Assembly (NCBI RefSeq): GCF_011759375.1
Contig: NZ_JAARML010000001.1
Coordinates: forward strand, 992,001 to 1,056,000
DNA: 64,000 nucleotides
Source: Paraflavitalea devenefica
GTDB taxonomy: Bacteria > Bacteroidota > Bacteroidia > Chitinophagales > Chitinophagaceae
Reading direction: 5' to 3'
Part shown: positions 18,412 through 26,596 of the stretch, piece by piece
Position numbering within the stretch: position 1 is the first letter of the stretch
Layout: every line of letters starts with the position of its first letter
Notes under the pieces: generated by a model
Databases searched by the model: none
Told to the model about the DNA's origin: nothing
The model's input: the letters and a program-made list of their open reading frames with translations, nothing else
Program-made: the position numbers and the translations under genes

Positions 18412-21400
18412 TTAGAAAGTAACATTTAGTCCTATCACCCATGATTTCTGTTGGGGTGGGGTGAGGTAGGTAATGTTGGGACTGAGGTTACGGTCTGTCG
18501 GGTTTTCAAAATCACGCGCTATCTCCGGATCGCCACCGGGGTATTTGGTAAAGGTGAGCAGGTTCATACCGGTAACAAATACGCGGGCTCCCTTCACGTG
18601 TAACCTGGTAAGCAGTTTGGGATCGAAACGGTAACCCAGTGATATTTCCCGTAACCGCAGGAAAGAAGCATCATAGAGAAACATGGTGCTGTTGTATTGC
18701 CATTCACTGCTCAGGCCGGCATAGGTGCCTGTGTTCATAGTGAGGCGGGGGAATTTGGTTACATCGCCGGGCTGCCTCCACCTGTCGAGCAGGTCGCGAC
18801 GGATGACCCAATCCGTGATGATACCCGCCTGTCTTTTGCCGGAACCATCATAGATGTTGCCGCCAATGGTGAAGGTCCATAAGCTGGTAAATTCAAAACC
18901 TTTGTAGCTGAGGTTATGGTTCAGGCCACCAATGAAGTCGGGCACTACAGAGCCTACCGGCATCCGGTTATCGAGGCTGAAGGTTTTGGTGAGCTTGCCG
19001 CTCTTATCGTACCAGATGGGCAGTCCGTCATCAGGATCTACGCCATAGTAACGTACGAGGTAGTTGGTACCTACGGGGTATCCTACTACCACGCGGGTAT
19101 CATTGCTGCCCCCACCGGCCGCATCGGCGCTTAATCCACCCAGGCTAATGAGCTCATTATAGTTTTTGGCAATGTTGCCGCCGACACTGAAGGAGAGGTC
19201 TTTTTGGTTGATGAGTTTCAGGTTCAGGCTCAGCTCAATGCCCTGGTTGAGTATTTCACTGCCTTCCACATTACGGTAAAAGTCACCAAAACTGTTGGAA
19301 GGGGATACAGCAGTATTTAATAAGAGATCGGTCGTTTTCTTATGATAGTAGGCCAGTTCGCCGGTAATACGGTTATTAACAGCCGCAAACTCTATGGCAA
19401 GGTCCATGTTGGCTGTTTCTTCCCAGTGCAGATCGGGATTGCCTATGTTGCCGGGATAGAGGGTAGGCTGGGTGTTGTACTGACTTCCCGCGTAGTAAGT
19501 ATAGTAATATCGCCCGGAAGGAATGTTTGAATTACCAGTGAGGCCATAGCTGGCACGCAGCTTCAGGAAGTTGATGAATTTGAAGTCCTGCATGAAATCT
19601 TCCTGGCTGATGGTCCAGCCGGCTGAAATGGTGGGGAAGACGCCATATTTTTTGTTGGGACCAAATTTGGAAGAACCATCACGGCGCACAGAAGCCTGTA
19701 AGGCATAGCGCTCTTTGTACACATAGTTTATCCGGCCAAATACACTGGCAAAGGTTTCTGCATTAAAAGCCGGTGAATTGAGCGGGGTACCTGTGGCCTT
19801 GATGGAATCGAGCGCGTGCTTGTACAGTGACTTGTTTTTATAAAATGGTTTGTCGCTGTTCTTTTCTACATATACCCTGTTCACAAAGCTCTTTTCCTGG
19901 AATTCGATACCAGCCAGGAAGGTGAAGCGGTGGTCATCTTTATAAGTCCAGTTGTAAGTAGCGGTTCCAGAAGCCACCCAGTTTTTGCCCCGGTAAGGGG
20001 AACGTTTGGCAATGCCGGGTTTTTGTGTGTCGTTGATCCAGTTGGAAGATTCCCACTGATCATCAATGCCACTCAGGTAATCATAAGAACCATTGACACG
20101 CAGGTTTAGGTTTTTGATAACCTCATAATCGAGCATCAACCCGCCTATAAGACGATGGTCAGTATTTCTCCAGAGTGTTTCATTGAGGCGGCGTACCGGA
20201 TTGGCGCCACCGGTAAACCAGGTCTTGTCATCATTATAAATAGGATAGATCGGCAGTGCTGTACTCATGGCATCGCCCAAACCACCTGCCCAGGCGGCTG
20301 GTACACGTTTGTTGATACCGCGGTTGTAAGCGGCGCTCAGCGTAGCCTTGAATTTGGGTGTGATGGTAAAATCGAAGTTGGTACGCAAGCCGAGGCGTGT
20401 GTAACTATTGTTCTTCAGATAACTTTGGTTTTCGCTGTAGGTAGCGCCCACGAAGCTTTTCACCAGCTTGTTGCCCTGCGTCATGCTAAGGCTGTGCTCA
20501 TTGATGAAGCCGGTACGGGTGAGCTGGTCCCACCAGTCGGTATTGTTTTTTTCCGCCTGCTCCCAGGTAAGTCCGCCCGGCAGAGGCGCTTTGCCGGTAT
20601 TGCCATCATTTTCCCATGCCTCCTGGCGCAATTGCAGCCATTCAGGGCCGCTCACGAAATCGGGCTTGTTGGCATAGGTGGATATTCCGATCTTATTGTT
20701 GTAGTTATAGGAAGGCTTACCGCTTTTACCGCGTTTGGTGGTGATGAGGATCACACCATTGGAACCGCGGCTGCCATAGATACCGGCAGCGGCCGCATCT
20801 TTTAGTATTTCGATAGACTCAATGTCATTGGGGTTGATGGAAGCCAGCGGGTTCTGGTTCATGGCGCCACTGTTGCCCCGCAGGAATGCATCGGCAATGA
20901 TGGGAATGCCATCCACTACGTAAAGCGGATCGGCGCCGGCGCCAATGGAAGCAATACCCCGGATGCGGATGACAGAGCCTGAGCCGGCCAGCCCACTACC
21001 CTGTATTACCTGCACACCGGGCGCTTTACCCTGCAGTGCGGCTTCAAAGCTGGGCGCTGCAATAGAGGTGAGCTTTTCGGCGCTTACTTTGGTAATGGCG
21101 CCGGTAACATCACGGCGGCGCTGGGTGCCATAGCCAATGACCACTACTTCATTGAGGTTGGAGGCAGCCCCTTTGAGGGATACCAGGATAACATCCGCCG
21201 CCACAGGCACGTCCTGTGTTTCGAAGCCTACGCCGGAAATGGTTAAAGTGGCTGTTGCTGCAGGAATGGTCAGCGAAAAGCTGCCATCTGATTTGGAGGA
21301 GGTTCCCTGTTTAGAACCTTTGGCAGTGACCGAAGCCCCGGCTACCGGTGTGCCATTGCTGGCATCGGTAATTTTACCGGTAACGGTTTTGCTTTGTGCC

Positions 21401-21465
21401 CATGAAAATACAGGTAGACACAGGAGGAGCATAAGAACTCCCACAAGCGGTCGTTTCGGCATCAT
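18412..21465 (-). CDS. SusC/RagA family TonB-linked transporter of the starch locus
   Basis: 1017 residues. Signal peptide ending VFSWAQ (about residue 24), a carboxypeptidase-regulatory-like domain (TVTGKITDASNGTPVAGASV), the SusC signature NLNEVVVIGYGTQRRRDVTG, TonB plug (VIRIRGIASIGAGADPLYVV and AAGIYGSRGSNGVILITTKRG) and a large barrel ending SWVIGLNVTF. First gene of a seven-gene minus-strand operon (susC, susD, DUF5004-like, DUF4961-like, susE/F-like, amylase, Nudix regulator), with gaps of 18-102 bp. It should import starch oligosaccharides released by the amylase. Controlled by the promoter/operator at 21499-21539. Confidence 0.96.
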   Translation of the reverse strand: MMPKRPLVGVLMLLLCLPVFSWAQSKTVTGKITDASNGTPVAGASVTAKGSKQGTSSKSDGSFSLTIPAATATLTISGVGFETQDVPVAADVILVSLKGAASNLNEVVVIGYGTQRRRDVTGAITKVSAEKLTSIAAPSFEAALQGKAPGVQVIQGSGLAGSGSVIRIRGIASIGAGADPLYVVDGIPIIADAFLRGNSGAMNQNPLASINPNDIESIEILKDAAAAGIYGSRGSNGVILITTKRGKSGKPSYNYNNKIGISTYANKPDFVSGPEWLQLRQEAWENDGNTGKAPLPGGLTWEQAEKNNTDWWDQLTRTGFINEHSLSMTQGNKLVKSFVGATYSENQSYLKNNSYTRLGLRTNFDFTITPKFKATLSAAYNRGINKRVPAAWAGGLGDAMSTALPIYPIYNDDKTWFTGGANPVRRLNETLWRNTDHRLIGGLMLDYEVIKNLNLRVNGSYDYLSGIDDQWESSNWINDTQKPGIAKRSPYRGKNWVASGTATYNWTYKDDHRFTFLAGIEFQEKSFVNRVYVEKNSDKPFYKNKSLYKHALDSIKATGTPLNSPAFNAETFASVFGRINYVYKERYALQASVRRDGSSKFGPNKKYGVFPTISAGWTISQEDFMQDFKFINFLKLRASYGLTGNSNIPSGRYYYTYYAGSQYNTQPTLYPGNIGNPDLHWEETANMDLAIEFAAVNNRITGELAYYHKKTTDLLLNTAVSPSNSFGDFYRNVEGSEILNQGIELSLNLKLINQKDLSFSVGGNIAKNYNELISLGGLSADAAGGGSNDTRVVVGYPVGTNYLVRYYGVDPDDGLPIWYDKSGKLTKTFSLDNRMPVGSVVPDFIGGLNHNLSYKGFEFTSLWTFTIGGNIYDGSGKRQAGIITDWVIRRDLLDRWRQPGDVTKFPRLTMNTGTYAGLSSEWQYNSTMFLYDASFLRLREISLGYRFDPKLLTRLHVKGARVFVTGMNLLTFTKYPGGDPEIARDFENPTDRNLSPNITYLTPPQQKSWVIGLNVTF

Positions 21466-21498
21466 AAAAACAAGCTTTCGTTTAGGTATGTAAATAAT

Positions 21499-21539
21499 GT
21501 GTATCTGCTACGCAAATATAATGTGTAATTGGTACACAT
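21499..21539 (-). promoter_or_regulatory. Promoter and twin operators of the starch operon
   Basis: On the minus strand an exact -7 box TATATTTG (21520-21513) is preceded by ATGTGTA-N5-TACACAT (21521-21539), so the palindrome lies in the -33/-7 spacer. A second, weaker site GTGTA-N5-TACGC (21499-21513) lies just downstream of the box, over the expected start of transcription. The GTGTA-N5-TACAC core, with the same 2-nt offset from the -7 position, is shared with the other susC promoter. Confidence 0.7.
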
Positions 21540-21682
21540 AACCTAATATTTTTTTGACAGGACAAGCTGGTTCGTGGGGACACGAACCAGGGCGGAGGGA
21601 GACACTAACCAGGGGGAGGGGATTTTGGGGATTGGGAGGAGGGCAAGAACCTTGTGTAGGGAAGGTTTGGGCGGGGAGTTGT

Positions 21683-21833
21683 GGTGGAATGTTCTAAGGC
21701 TTGTCTGGGAATGGTCAGAGAATGCTCTGAGATAGCTCTAAAATAGTATCTGGCAGAGGAGTCCTGTAGTATTCCCTGAGCTATCCTGTACCATGCTTAG
21801 AGCTGTCCCCTACCACTCCCTGAGCATTCCACC
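21683..21833. repeat. Imperfect inverted repeat of about 150 bp
   Basis: Outer arms GGTGGAATG (21683-21691) and CATTCCACC (21825-21833) are perfect; inner arms GATAGCTC (21731-21738) and GAGCTATC (21778-21785) are perfect; the DNA between them is only partly complementary and contains several GGAATG / GCTCTGAG / AGCTCTAA-like words. No reading frame or transposase is present. Confidence 0.55.
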
Positions 21834-21865
21834 AGGCTTTCGGTACAATAGATACCTGGAAAAAG

Positions 21866-21905
21866 AAAAGGAGCAAACCGGCTGCTGCCATCTTTGCTCC
21901 TTTTT
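21866..21905 (-). terminator. Terminator of msrB
   Basis: Arms AAAAGGAGCAAA (21866-21877) and TTTGCTCCTTTT (21893-21904), a 15-nt loop, and on the minus strand a T-rich tail after the stem. It lies 75 bp beyond the msrB stop. Confidence 0.7.
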
Positions 21906-21951
21906 GTTTTCTGTTGTTTATTGCTTAGTCAGAAAGTACCTGGTGGAAAGG

Positions 21952-21972
21952 CTTCGACAGGCTCAGCCTGAC
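21952..21972. repeat. Dispersed intergenic repeat CTTCGACAGGCTCAGCCTGAC
   Basis: One of three sites in the window (others at 23371-23414 and 36533-36573) built on the CTTCGACA...CTCAG...TGA word, a dispersed intergenic repeat seen in many bacterial genomes. Confidence 0.6.
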
Positions 21973-21978
21973 ACCAGT

Positions 21979-22569
21979 TTATTCGCTTTTCTTCGTTTTT
22001 TCCTGGTTGTATTTGGTTTCGGCCTCTTTGGCTTTTTCGAAGTCCAATACTACGCCATTGATGCAGTACCTTAACCCTGTAGGGGGAGGTCCATCTTCAA
22101 ATACGTGGCCCAGGTGGGCTTTACAGCGGCCGCATTCCACTTCCGTACGGCTCATGCCATGCGAATGGTCGGGCAGGTAGATGATGCTGGTTTTGCTGAT
22201 GGGGGCATAGAAACTGGGCCAGCCGCAACCGCTTTCAAACTTGGTGTCACTTTTAAAGAGGGAGTTGCCGCAGGCAGCACAATAGTAGGTGCCCACTTCT
22301 TTAGAATGCTCAAAAATGCTGGTGCCAGGCCGCTCCGTGCCTTTCTGACGGGCTATGAAGTAGACGTCGGCCGGCAGCACTTTTTTCCATTCTTCCTCGG
22401 AAAGGTTCACTTTGGAAGTGTCGGTACGGGAATAAACGGGGTTGGTACTGTCTTTTTTGGAGGTATTCATAGTTGTTTTTTTCTGGTTGTCTGTTGACTG
22501 GGAATAGCTGCACTGCTGCAACAGGGTTGCCAGCAGGAGAATGGCCAGGCATTGTGCTATTCGTTTCAT
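21979..22569 (-). CDS. msrB: Peptide methionine-(R)-S-oxide reductase, lipoprotein form
   Basis: 196 residues from MKRIAQCLAILLLATLLQQC; the lipobox cysteine (20) places it in the cell envelope, unlike cytosolic MsrB. It reduces methionine-R-sulfoxide in oxidised proteins. Zinc-site cysteines C97/C100 (CAAC) and C146/C149 (CGRC), the conserved ESGCGWPSF (112-120), HLGHVFEDGP (152-161) and the catalytic cysteine C169 in RYCIN are all present. A 30-residue polar linker follows the lipid anchor. Divergent from adk; its -7 box lies at 22586-22593 and its terminator at 21866-21905, so it is a single-gene unit. Confidence 0.95.
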   Translation of the reverse strand: MKRIAQCLAILLLATLLQQCSYSQSTDNQKKTTMNTSKKDSTNPVYSRTDTSKVNLSEEEWKKVLPADVYFIARQKGTERPGTSIFEHSKEVGTYYCAACGNSLFKSDTKFESGCGWPSFYAPISKTSIIYLPDHSHGMSRTEVECGRCKAHLGHVFEDGPPPTGLRYCINGVVLDFEKAKEAETKYNQEKTKKSE

Positions 22570-22585
22570 GTGCATGTATTTATAA

Positions 22586-22593
22586 CAAACTTA
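22586..22593 (-). promoter_or_regulatory. Candidate -7 promoter box TAAGTTTG for msrB
   Basis: Exact TAnnTTTG on the minus strand, ending 16 nt before the msrB ATG at 22569. No clear -33 element. Confidence 0.45.
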
Positions 22594-22737
22594 CGTAGTG
22601 AGGGTTCGTTCCGGTTGTCGGGCAGGCGACAACAGGCGCAACTTAACATTTTCTTTTGTATTAAGGATTTAGGAGTTTTCCCATGGTTTTTTAATCAGAA
22701 ACCGGGGAATGTTAAAGGATTTTTAAGGGTGTTCCTT

Positions 22738-22745
22738 TATTTTTG
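22738..22745 (+). promoter_or_regulatory. Candidate -7 promoter box TATTTTTG for adk
   Basis: Exact TAnnTTTG ending 25 nt before the adk ATG at 22771. No clear -33 element. Confidence 0.5.
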
Positions 22746-22770
22746 CCCTTCATCAAGTGACGTAAGTACC

Positions 22771-23352
22771 ATGTTTAACCTGATTTTATTTGGCCCTCCC
22801 GGAAGCGGCAAGGGAACCCAGTCTGAAAAGCTTATTGAGAAGTATGGCCTGATCCATCTTTCCACCGGCAACCTGCTGCGGGAAGAGATTGCTAATCAGA
22901 CGAAACTGGGTTTGGAGGCGAAAAGTTTTATGGACAAGGGCCAACTGGTGCCGGATGCAGTAGTGATCGGCATGATCGGCTCTGCACTGGATGCCAACCC
23001 CCAGGCGAAGGGATTTTTGTTTGATGGTTTTCCCCGTACGGTAGCCCAGGCCGAAGCCCTGGACAACCTGCTGGCCGGGAAAGCTTCTGAAATAGCCATT
23101 GTACTGGCGCTGGAAGTAGACCGTGAAGAGCTGGTAAAACGCCTGCTGAACCGCGGTAAGAGCTCCGGCCGCAGCGATGACACGAATGAGGATATTATCC
23201 GCGCCAGGCTGGTGGAATATGAAAATAAGACCGCTCCTGTGGCCAATTATTATGCGCAAAGCGGCAAGGTGGTGTATGTGAAAGGCGTAGGCAGCATTGA
23301 CGATATTTTCCATTCCCTGTGCAGGCAGATTGAAGCCCGCCAGTTGGTATAA
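22771..23352 (+). CDS. adk: Adenylate kinase, short-LID form
   Basis: 193 residues from MFNLILFGPPGSGKGTQ; I choose the ATG at 22771 because the P-loop (GPPGSGKGT, 8-16) follows it at the usual distance and the longer upstream frame is not protein-like. The enzyme interconverts ATP + AMP and 2 ADP in the cytosol. AMP-binding STGNLLREE (31-39) and FLFDGFPRT (82-90) are intact. The LID is the short type (NRGKSSGRSDD, 128-138) without zinc cysteines, as in other Bacteroidota. Monocistronic, divergent from msrB, followed by a repeat hairpin. Confidence 0.97.
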   Translation: MFNLILFGPPGSGKGTQSEKLIEKYGLIHLSTGNLLREEIANQTKLGLEAKSFMDKGQLVPDAVVIGMIGSALDANPQAKGFLFDGFPRTVAQAEALDNLLAGKASEIAIVLALEVDREELVKRLLNRGKSSGRSDDTNEDIIRARLVEYENKTAPVANYYAQSGKVVYVKGVGSIDDIFHSLCRQIEARQLV

Positions 23353-23370
23353 TATAGTTATTCCATGATG

Positions 23371-23414
23371 TCAGGCTGAGTTTATCGAAGACGACTTCGA
23401 CAAGCTCAGCCTGA
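23371..23414. repeat. Repeat hairpin between convergent adk and esterase genes
   Basis: Arms 23371-23390 and 23395-23414 (the second begins CTTCGACAAGCTCAGCC) are complementary over 20 bp with two imperfect pairs and a 4-nt loop. It is a palindromic copy of the CTTCGACA...CAGCCTGA dispersed repeat and may end transcription from both sides. Confidence 0.65.
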
Positions 23415-23428
23415 TATCGTTTAGTTGA

Positions 23429-25138
23429 TTAATACCTCCAGCCTGTGAGGTCTGCACCTGCAGGCGCCCGTTTCTTTACTTCTTCTGCCCATTTGGTGAT
23501 GAACATGGAATGATAGCGAAGCCGCGAAATGTAGTTGGGCTGCGTATGATCGCCATTCCAGCAATGTTCGGCGCGATCGCCATAGTCTACTTCCCCTTCA
23601 TAGGTAGGATTGTCCAATGCTTTTAACATTTCTTCGGTGAGGTACACGGCATTGTTGAGGTAATAGTTGTCCATGTCGCCGCAATAGATGTGCACTTTGC
23701 CTTTTAGTTGGCGACCGATCTTTGCCCAGTCCCTTTTCATGATGTAGGAGAGATCATAGTTCTCTTTCCAATAGGCCGCCACACTGCTGTCAATAACGCC
23801 GGTCAATTTATTCCAGATGGGTTGGGGATAGCCATCGGCGCCAACTGGTGAATAGACCGCCTCCCAGATGTCGAACTGTTGTCCGCTCCTGCTTTGGGTA
23901 CCCAGGGCCAGTTCCCGGTAATTCATTTCCTGTAGGGTAGTGCTTACGTGGCCCAGGTAGTTGCGCATACCGGGACGGGGTGTTTTTTTGAAGTCGCTTT
24001 CCAGGAAGTAAGCGTTTTTGTCTTTGTACAGGTCTACCACGGTATACGCCCTGAAGTCTATAGGATCGGGGCAGGCTGCATAGCAACCATTGTATTGATC
24101 GGGATAGAATACCTGGGCCGCCAACACCTCCCAGCCGCCTGTGCTGCCGCCATACATAAAGCGCGCCCATCCCTGCCCGATACCACGAAAGCGTTTTTCA
24201 ATTTCCGGAATGAGTTCATAGGTGATGGCGTCGCCATAGGGGCCGAGGTTGGCACTATTCACCGCATAGGAATCATCATAGTAAGGATTGGCATGTTGTA
24301 TTTCGATGGCGATGACGCGCGGGAAGGCAGGGCCGGTCCACTGTTTATAAAAGTTATAGGCTTCCTGCTGCACGATCTTATTGTAGCCTGTTAGTTTGAA
24401 ACGCTCTATGTAATCGGGTTTGAGGGCAGAGTCGGGTGGCATGGTCCTGAAGCCGCTGAAGTTGGCCGGAAAGTGACCATGAAAGATGGCGAGCGGATAT
24501 TTTACATCAGGATGGGTATCCCATCCTTCGGGCAAGAGGATATGGGCGCTGAGGTACATGGGCCTTCCCCAGAATTCGGTGAGCAGCCTGCTTTGTATTT
24601 TGATGTGTTTGATGTATCTGGTGTCTTCCGGTTCTTTTACCGGTGGTATGCTCTCTGTTAGTTCTATGCGTATGATATTTTTCAGTTTTGCATCAATACG
24701 TATTTTGACCGGTTTAGAATAGAGGTTGCCGGGCGCCTGGTTCCATTGTTGTCCTTCGCCACGATCCATGGGCAGCTTTACGGTATGGCCGTCTTTGCGA
24801 TGGAAGGTTTCATAGCGATGCAGCAAAGCCTGTACATAGTATTCTCCCGGCGGCACATTGGCGATGCTTTGAATGGGATAACCAAATGCCCTGCCGGTGA
24901 TTGTTTTTGATTCGCCGGCTTTCCAGTTCTCTACGTTTGTACCAAATACGAGTTGGGTTTGCGGACCATCTATTATTTGAAAGCGGGGTTCTGCGCGGTT
25001 GTTATTGGACAATAGCAGTAATAAACGACCATCCAGTGGCTGACTGCTGTGTTTTGCGGACCAGGTGATGAGAACAGGTTGTTGTGCAGAAAGGAGGTAT
25101 GTGTTGAAAAGGAACGCAAGGATGATAAGGTATCTCAT
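23429..25138 (-). CDS. Secreted alpha/beta-hydrolase (esterase-D-like)
   Basis: 569 residues, signal peptide MRYLIILAFLFNTYLLSAQ. An N-terminal beta domain (about 25-160; PPGEYYVQALLHRYETF) precedes an alpha/beta-hydrolase domain: YPLAIFHGHFP (214-224), and the nucleophile elbow FMYGGSTGGWEV with S332 in G330-x-S-x-G334. Late histidine candidates include EHCWNGDH near the C-terminus. The layout resembles esterase-D/IroE-like enzymes; the substrate is not predictable. No T9SS domain, so periplasmic. Single gene, convergent with adk. Confidence 0.85.
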   Translation of the reverse strand: MRYLIILAFLFNTYLLSAQQPVLITWSAKHSSQPLDGRLLLLLSNNNRAEPRFQIIDGPQTQLVFGTNVENWKAGESKTITGRAFGYPIQSIANVPPGEYYVQALLHRYETFHRKDGHTVKLPMDRGEGQQWNQAPGNLYSKPVKIRIDAKLKNIIRIELTESIPPVKEPEDTRYIKHIKIQSRLLTEFWGRPMYLSAHILLPEGWDTHPDVKYPLAIFHGHFPANFSGFRTMPPDSALKPDYIERFKLTGYNKIVQQEAYNFYKQWTGPAFPRVIAIEIQHANPYYDDSYAVNSANLGPYGDAITYELIPEIEKRFRGIGQGWARFMYGGSTGGWEVLAAQVFYPDQYNGCYAACPDPIDFRAYTVVDLYKDKNAYFLESDFKKTPRPGMRNYLGHVSTTLQEMNYRELALGTQSRSGQQFDIWEAVYSPVGADGYPQPIWNKLTGVIDSSVAAYWKENYDLSYIMKRDWAKIGRQLKGKVHIYCGDMDNYYLNNAVYLTEEMLKALDNPTYEGEVDYGDRAEHCWNGDHTQPNYISRLRYHSMFITKWAEEVKKRAPAGADLTGWRY

Positions 25139-25490
25139 AGCAGGTTGGTTTTAGCTGCTATAAGATAGGAATAAAATCAAAGTAATGTTCAACGCGCAAT
25201 GCTCAATTTTCAATGCTCACAGGAAAGTAAAGGGAGGGGTGAAAACCCCTCCCGGATCGTATGTCTAAATGCTTGTACCCAATCCTTAGATAATCAGAGC
25301 ACTTAGGAATTACAAGATTATTGAAGTTTATATTGACTTACTACTATAAGATGCACCAGTTGCAGGATTGAAAGCATGAACCAACAGGAAGGCTGTTTCT
25401 AGGCAGCTACAGGCTTTAACATTGCTTTTGTAAACGGTGGAGCTTGTTTTTGATCTATTACTGTATAAAACAAAACGGAGGAAACAAGTT
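25139..25490. other. Intergenic region with a GAAA-capped hairpin
   Basis: 352 bp between divergent genes. It holds two CAATGCTCA direct repeats (about 25190-25220), a perfect hairpin GGGAGGGGT-GAAA-ACCCCTCCC (25232-25253) and the leader of the downstream small gene with GGAGG about 10 nt before its ATG. No gene found. Confidence 0.6.
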
Positions 25491-25946
25491 ATGAAAAAGA
25501 TCTTTACACTCGCTGCGATCCTGATTGGTCTTAGTGTTGCATCATTGGCTGCTGATCGTCCGAAGAAAGGAAAGATTTCAGTGACAAGCAATAGCCCTGC
25601 CACGATCTTTGTTAAGATCGATGGCCAGCGATATAACCTGGACCGCAAGGATTTTGTATTGAACAGCATCAGGCCGGGTAATCACCGGGTGGAAATTTAC
25701 CGTATGGAACGCGGTGGCTTTTGGGGCTCGATGAGAACAAGGATTATTTACAGTGACTATGTGTTTGTAGCTCCCGACCAATTGGTGAGCCTGAATGTGA
25801 ACCGTAACGGTAATGTGGTGGTAAGAAAATCAGACCTGGACCGTTATGATCGTGATGGCCGTGATGACAGGTGGGGCAATGACAGGAATCATGATCATGA
25901 CCGTGACCGTGATTATGGCCGCCGGGATGATGACCGCAGGTGGTAA
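25491..25946 (+). CDS. Small secreted protein with Asp/Arg/His-rich tail
   Basis: 151 residues from MKKIFTLAAILIGLSVASLAA, a Sec signal. I choose the ATG at 25491 because the signal starts there and GGAGG lies upstream, rare for this genome. The core (ISVTSNSPATIFVKIDG, SIRPGNHRVEIYRMER, about 30-75) looks like a small PEGA-like beta domain. The last 40 residues are low-complexity (DRYDRDGRDDRWGNDRNHDH and on), a charged, possibly metal-binding tail. I do not recognise a function. A rho-independent terminator follows at 25971-26000, so it is monocistronic. Confidence 0.8.
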   Translation: MKKIFTLAAILIGLSVASLAADRPKKGKISVTSNSPATIFVKIDGQRYNLDRKDFVLNSIRPGNHRVEIYRMERGGFWGSMRTRIIYSDYVFVAPDQLVSLNVNRNGNVVVRKSDLDRYDRDGRDDRWGNDRNHDHDRDRDYGRRDDDRRW

Positions 25947-25970
25947 GCGAATAAGGAATTTGATAGAACC

Positions 25971-26000
25971 AAAAGCCTTCCAGCAATGGAGGGCTTTTTT
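25971..26000 (+). terminator. Rho-independent terminator
   Basis: AAAAGCCTTCC-(6 nt)-GGAGGGCTTTTTT pairs fully in plus-strand RNA with one wobble and a U-tract, 24 bp after the stop of the Asp/Arg/His-rich protein gene. Confidence 0.88.
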
Positions 26001-26018
26001 GTTGCTACAAGCAACGAA

Positions 26019-26051
26019 ATAAAACTGCGAGGCTACAAGCCCTCGCAGAGC
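26019..26051 (-). terminator. Terminator sharing a 33-nt element with 10106-10138
   Basis: Arms CTGCGAGG and CCTCGCAG around an 8-nt loop, then TTTTAT on the minus strand, directly after the stop at 26052. The 33 bases differ at only two positions from 10106-10138. Confidence 0.7.
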
Positions 26052-26510
26052 TTAGTATACGGCATCGTAATCGGCTTTAACGTCGACGGTGGTGTATTTG
26101 CCTTTTTCTACGGTAACGGGGGCAATGTTATTTTTGTCATCGAAGAGGTTGGCATAGAAAAGGCTGTCTTTTTTGACGAAGAGGGAGTATTGGCCCGGAG
26201 GCAGTTTTATTTTGAATGCCCCTTTTTTATCGGACTGGACCTCTTTGATGAGTTTTGTATTGATGGTAGTATAAAAGGACCCTTCCCGGGCTTTTTTCAC
26301 CTGGCTGATATTGGTTAATTCATAAATATAAAGGGTGGTTTGGAGGGGTTGCGGGGCGGGGGGTGGTTCATCGGGAGAAGGCATCTGATTGCCCTGGACC
26401 CGGTAAATTTTTCCTTTTATTCCCTCCCTTTTGCAGAAAATGCACGTATATGAACTAAGCAATATTATGAGAGGCAGTAATAACAGTGGTTTTACAAGCT
26501 TTTTTATCAT
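26052..26510 (-). CDS. Small envelope protein with carboxypeptidase-regulatory-like domain
   Basis: 152 residues from MIKKLVKPLLLLPLIILLSS; the ATG at 26510 gives an N-terminal hydrophobic signal, and upstream codons do not. After a proline-rich stretch (SPDEPPPAPQP) the sequence has the pattern IKEVQSDKKGAFKIKLPPGQ YSLFVKKD, a prealbumin-like fold found in CarboxypepD_reg domains. The cysteines after the signal (YTCIFC) could make it a lipoprotein, but the lipobox is poor. Function unknown. Divergent from the S8 protease gene; a terminator follows immediately. Confidence 0.78.
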   Translation of the reverse strand: MIKKLVKPLLLLPLIILLSSYTCIFCKREGIKGKIYRVQGNQMPSPDEPPPAPQPLQTTLYIYELTNISQVKKAREGSFYTTINTKLIKEVQSDKKGAFKIKLPPGQYSLFVKKDSLFYANLFDDKNNIAPVTVEKGKYTTVDVKADYDAVY

Positions 26511-26596
26511 TTTCGGGCCGTTTATGATTAAATTTAAGGGTTGATTAGCAACCGGGATTTCCAATATATCGTTTTTTAATTAACTGCAAAAACTTT

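Larger units (their letters stand above)
21466..21978. other. Intergenic region between msrB and the starch operon
   Basis: 513 bp. From the susC side: promoter with twin operators (21499-21539), a G-rich stretch with two near copies of an ACxxACCAGGG-type word (about 21580-21620), an imperfect inverted repeat spanning 21683-21833, the msrB terminator (21866-21905) and a CTTCGACAGGCTCAGCCTGAC repeat (21952-21972). No gene found. Confidence 0.6.

Noticed and set aside
21793..22074. 93-codon open frame across the msrB terminator
   Set aside because: It runs through the terminator stem and into antisense of msrB; no supporting features.
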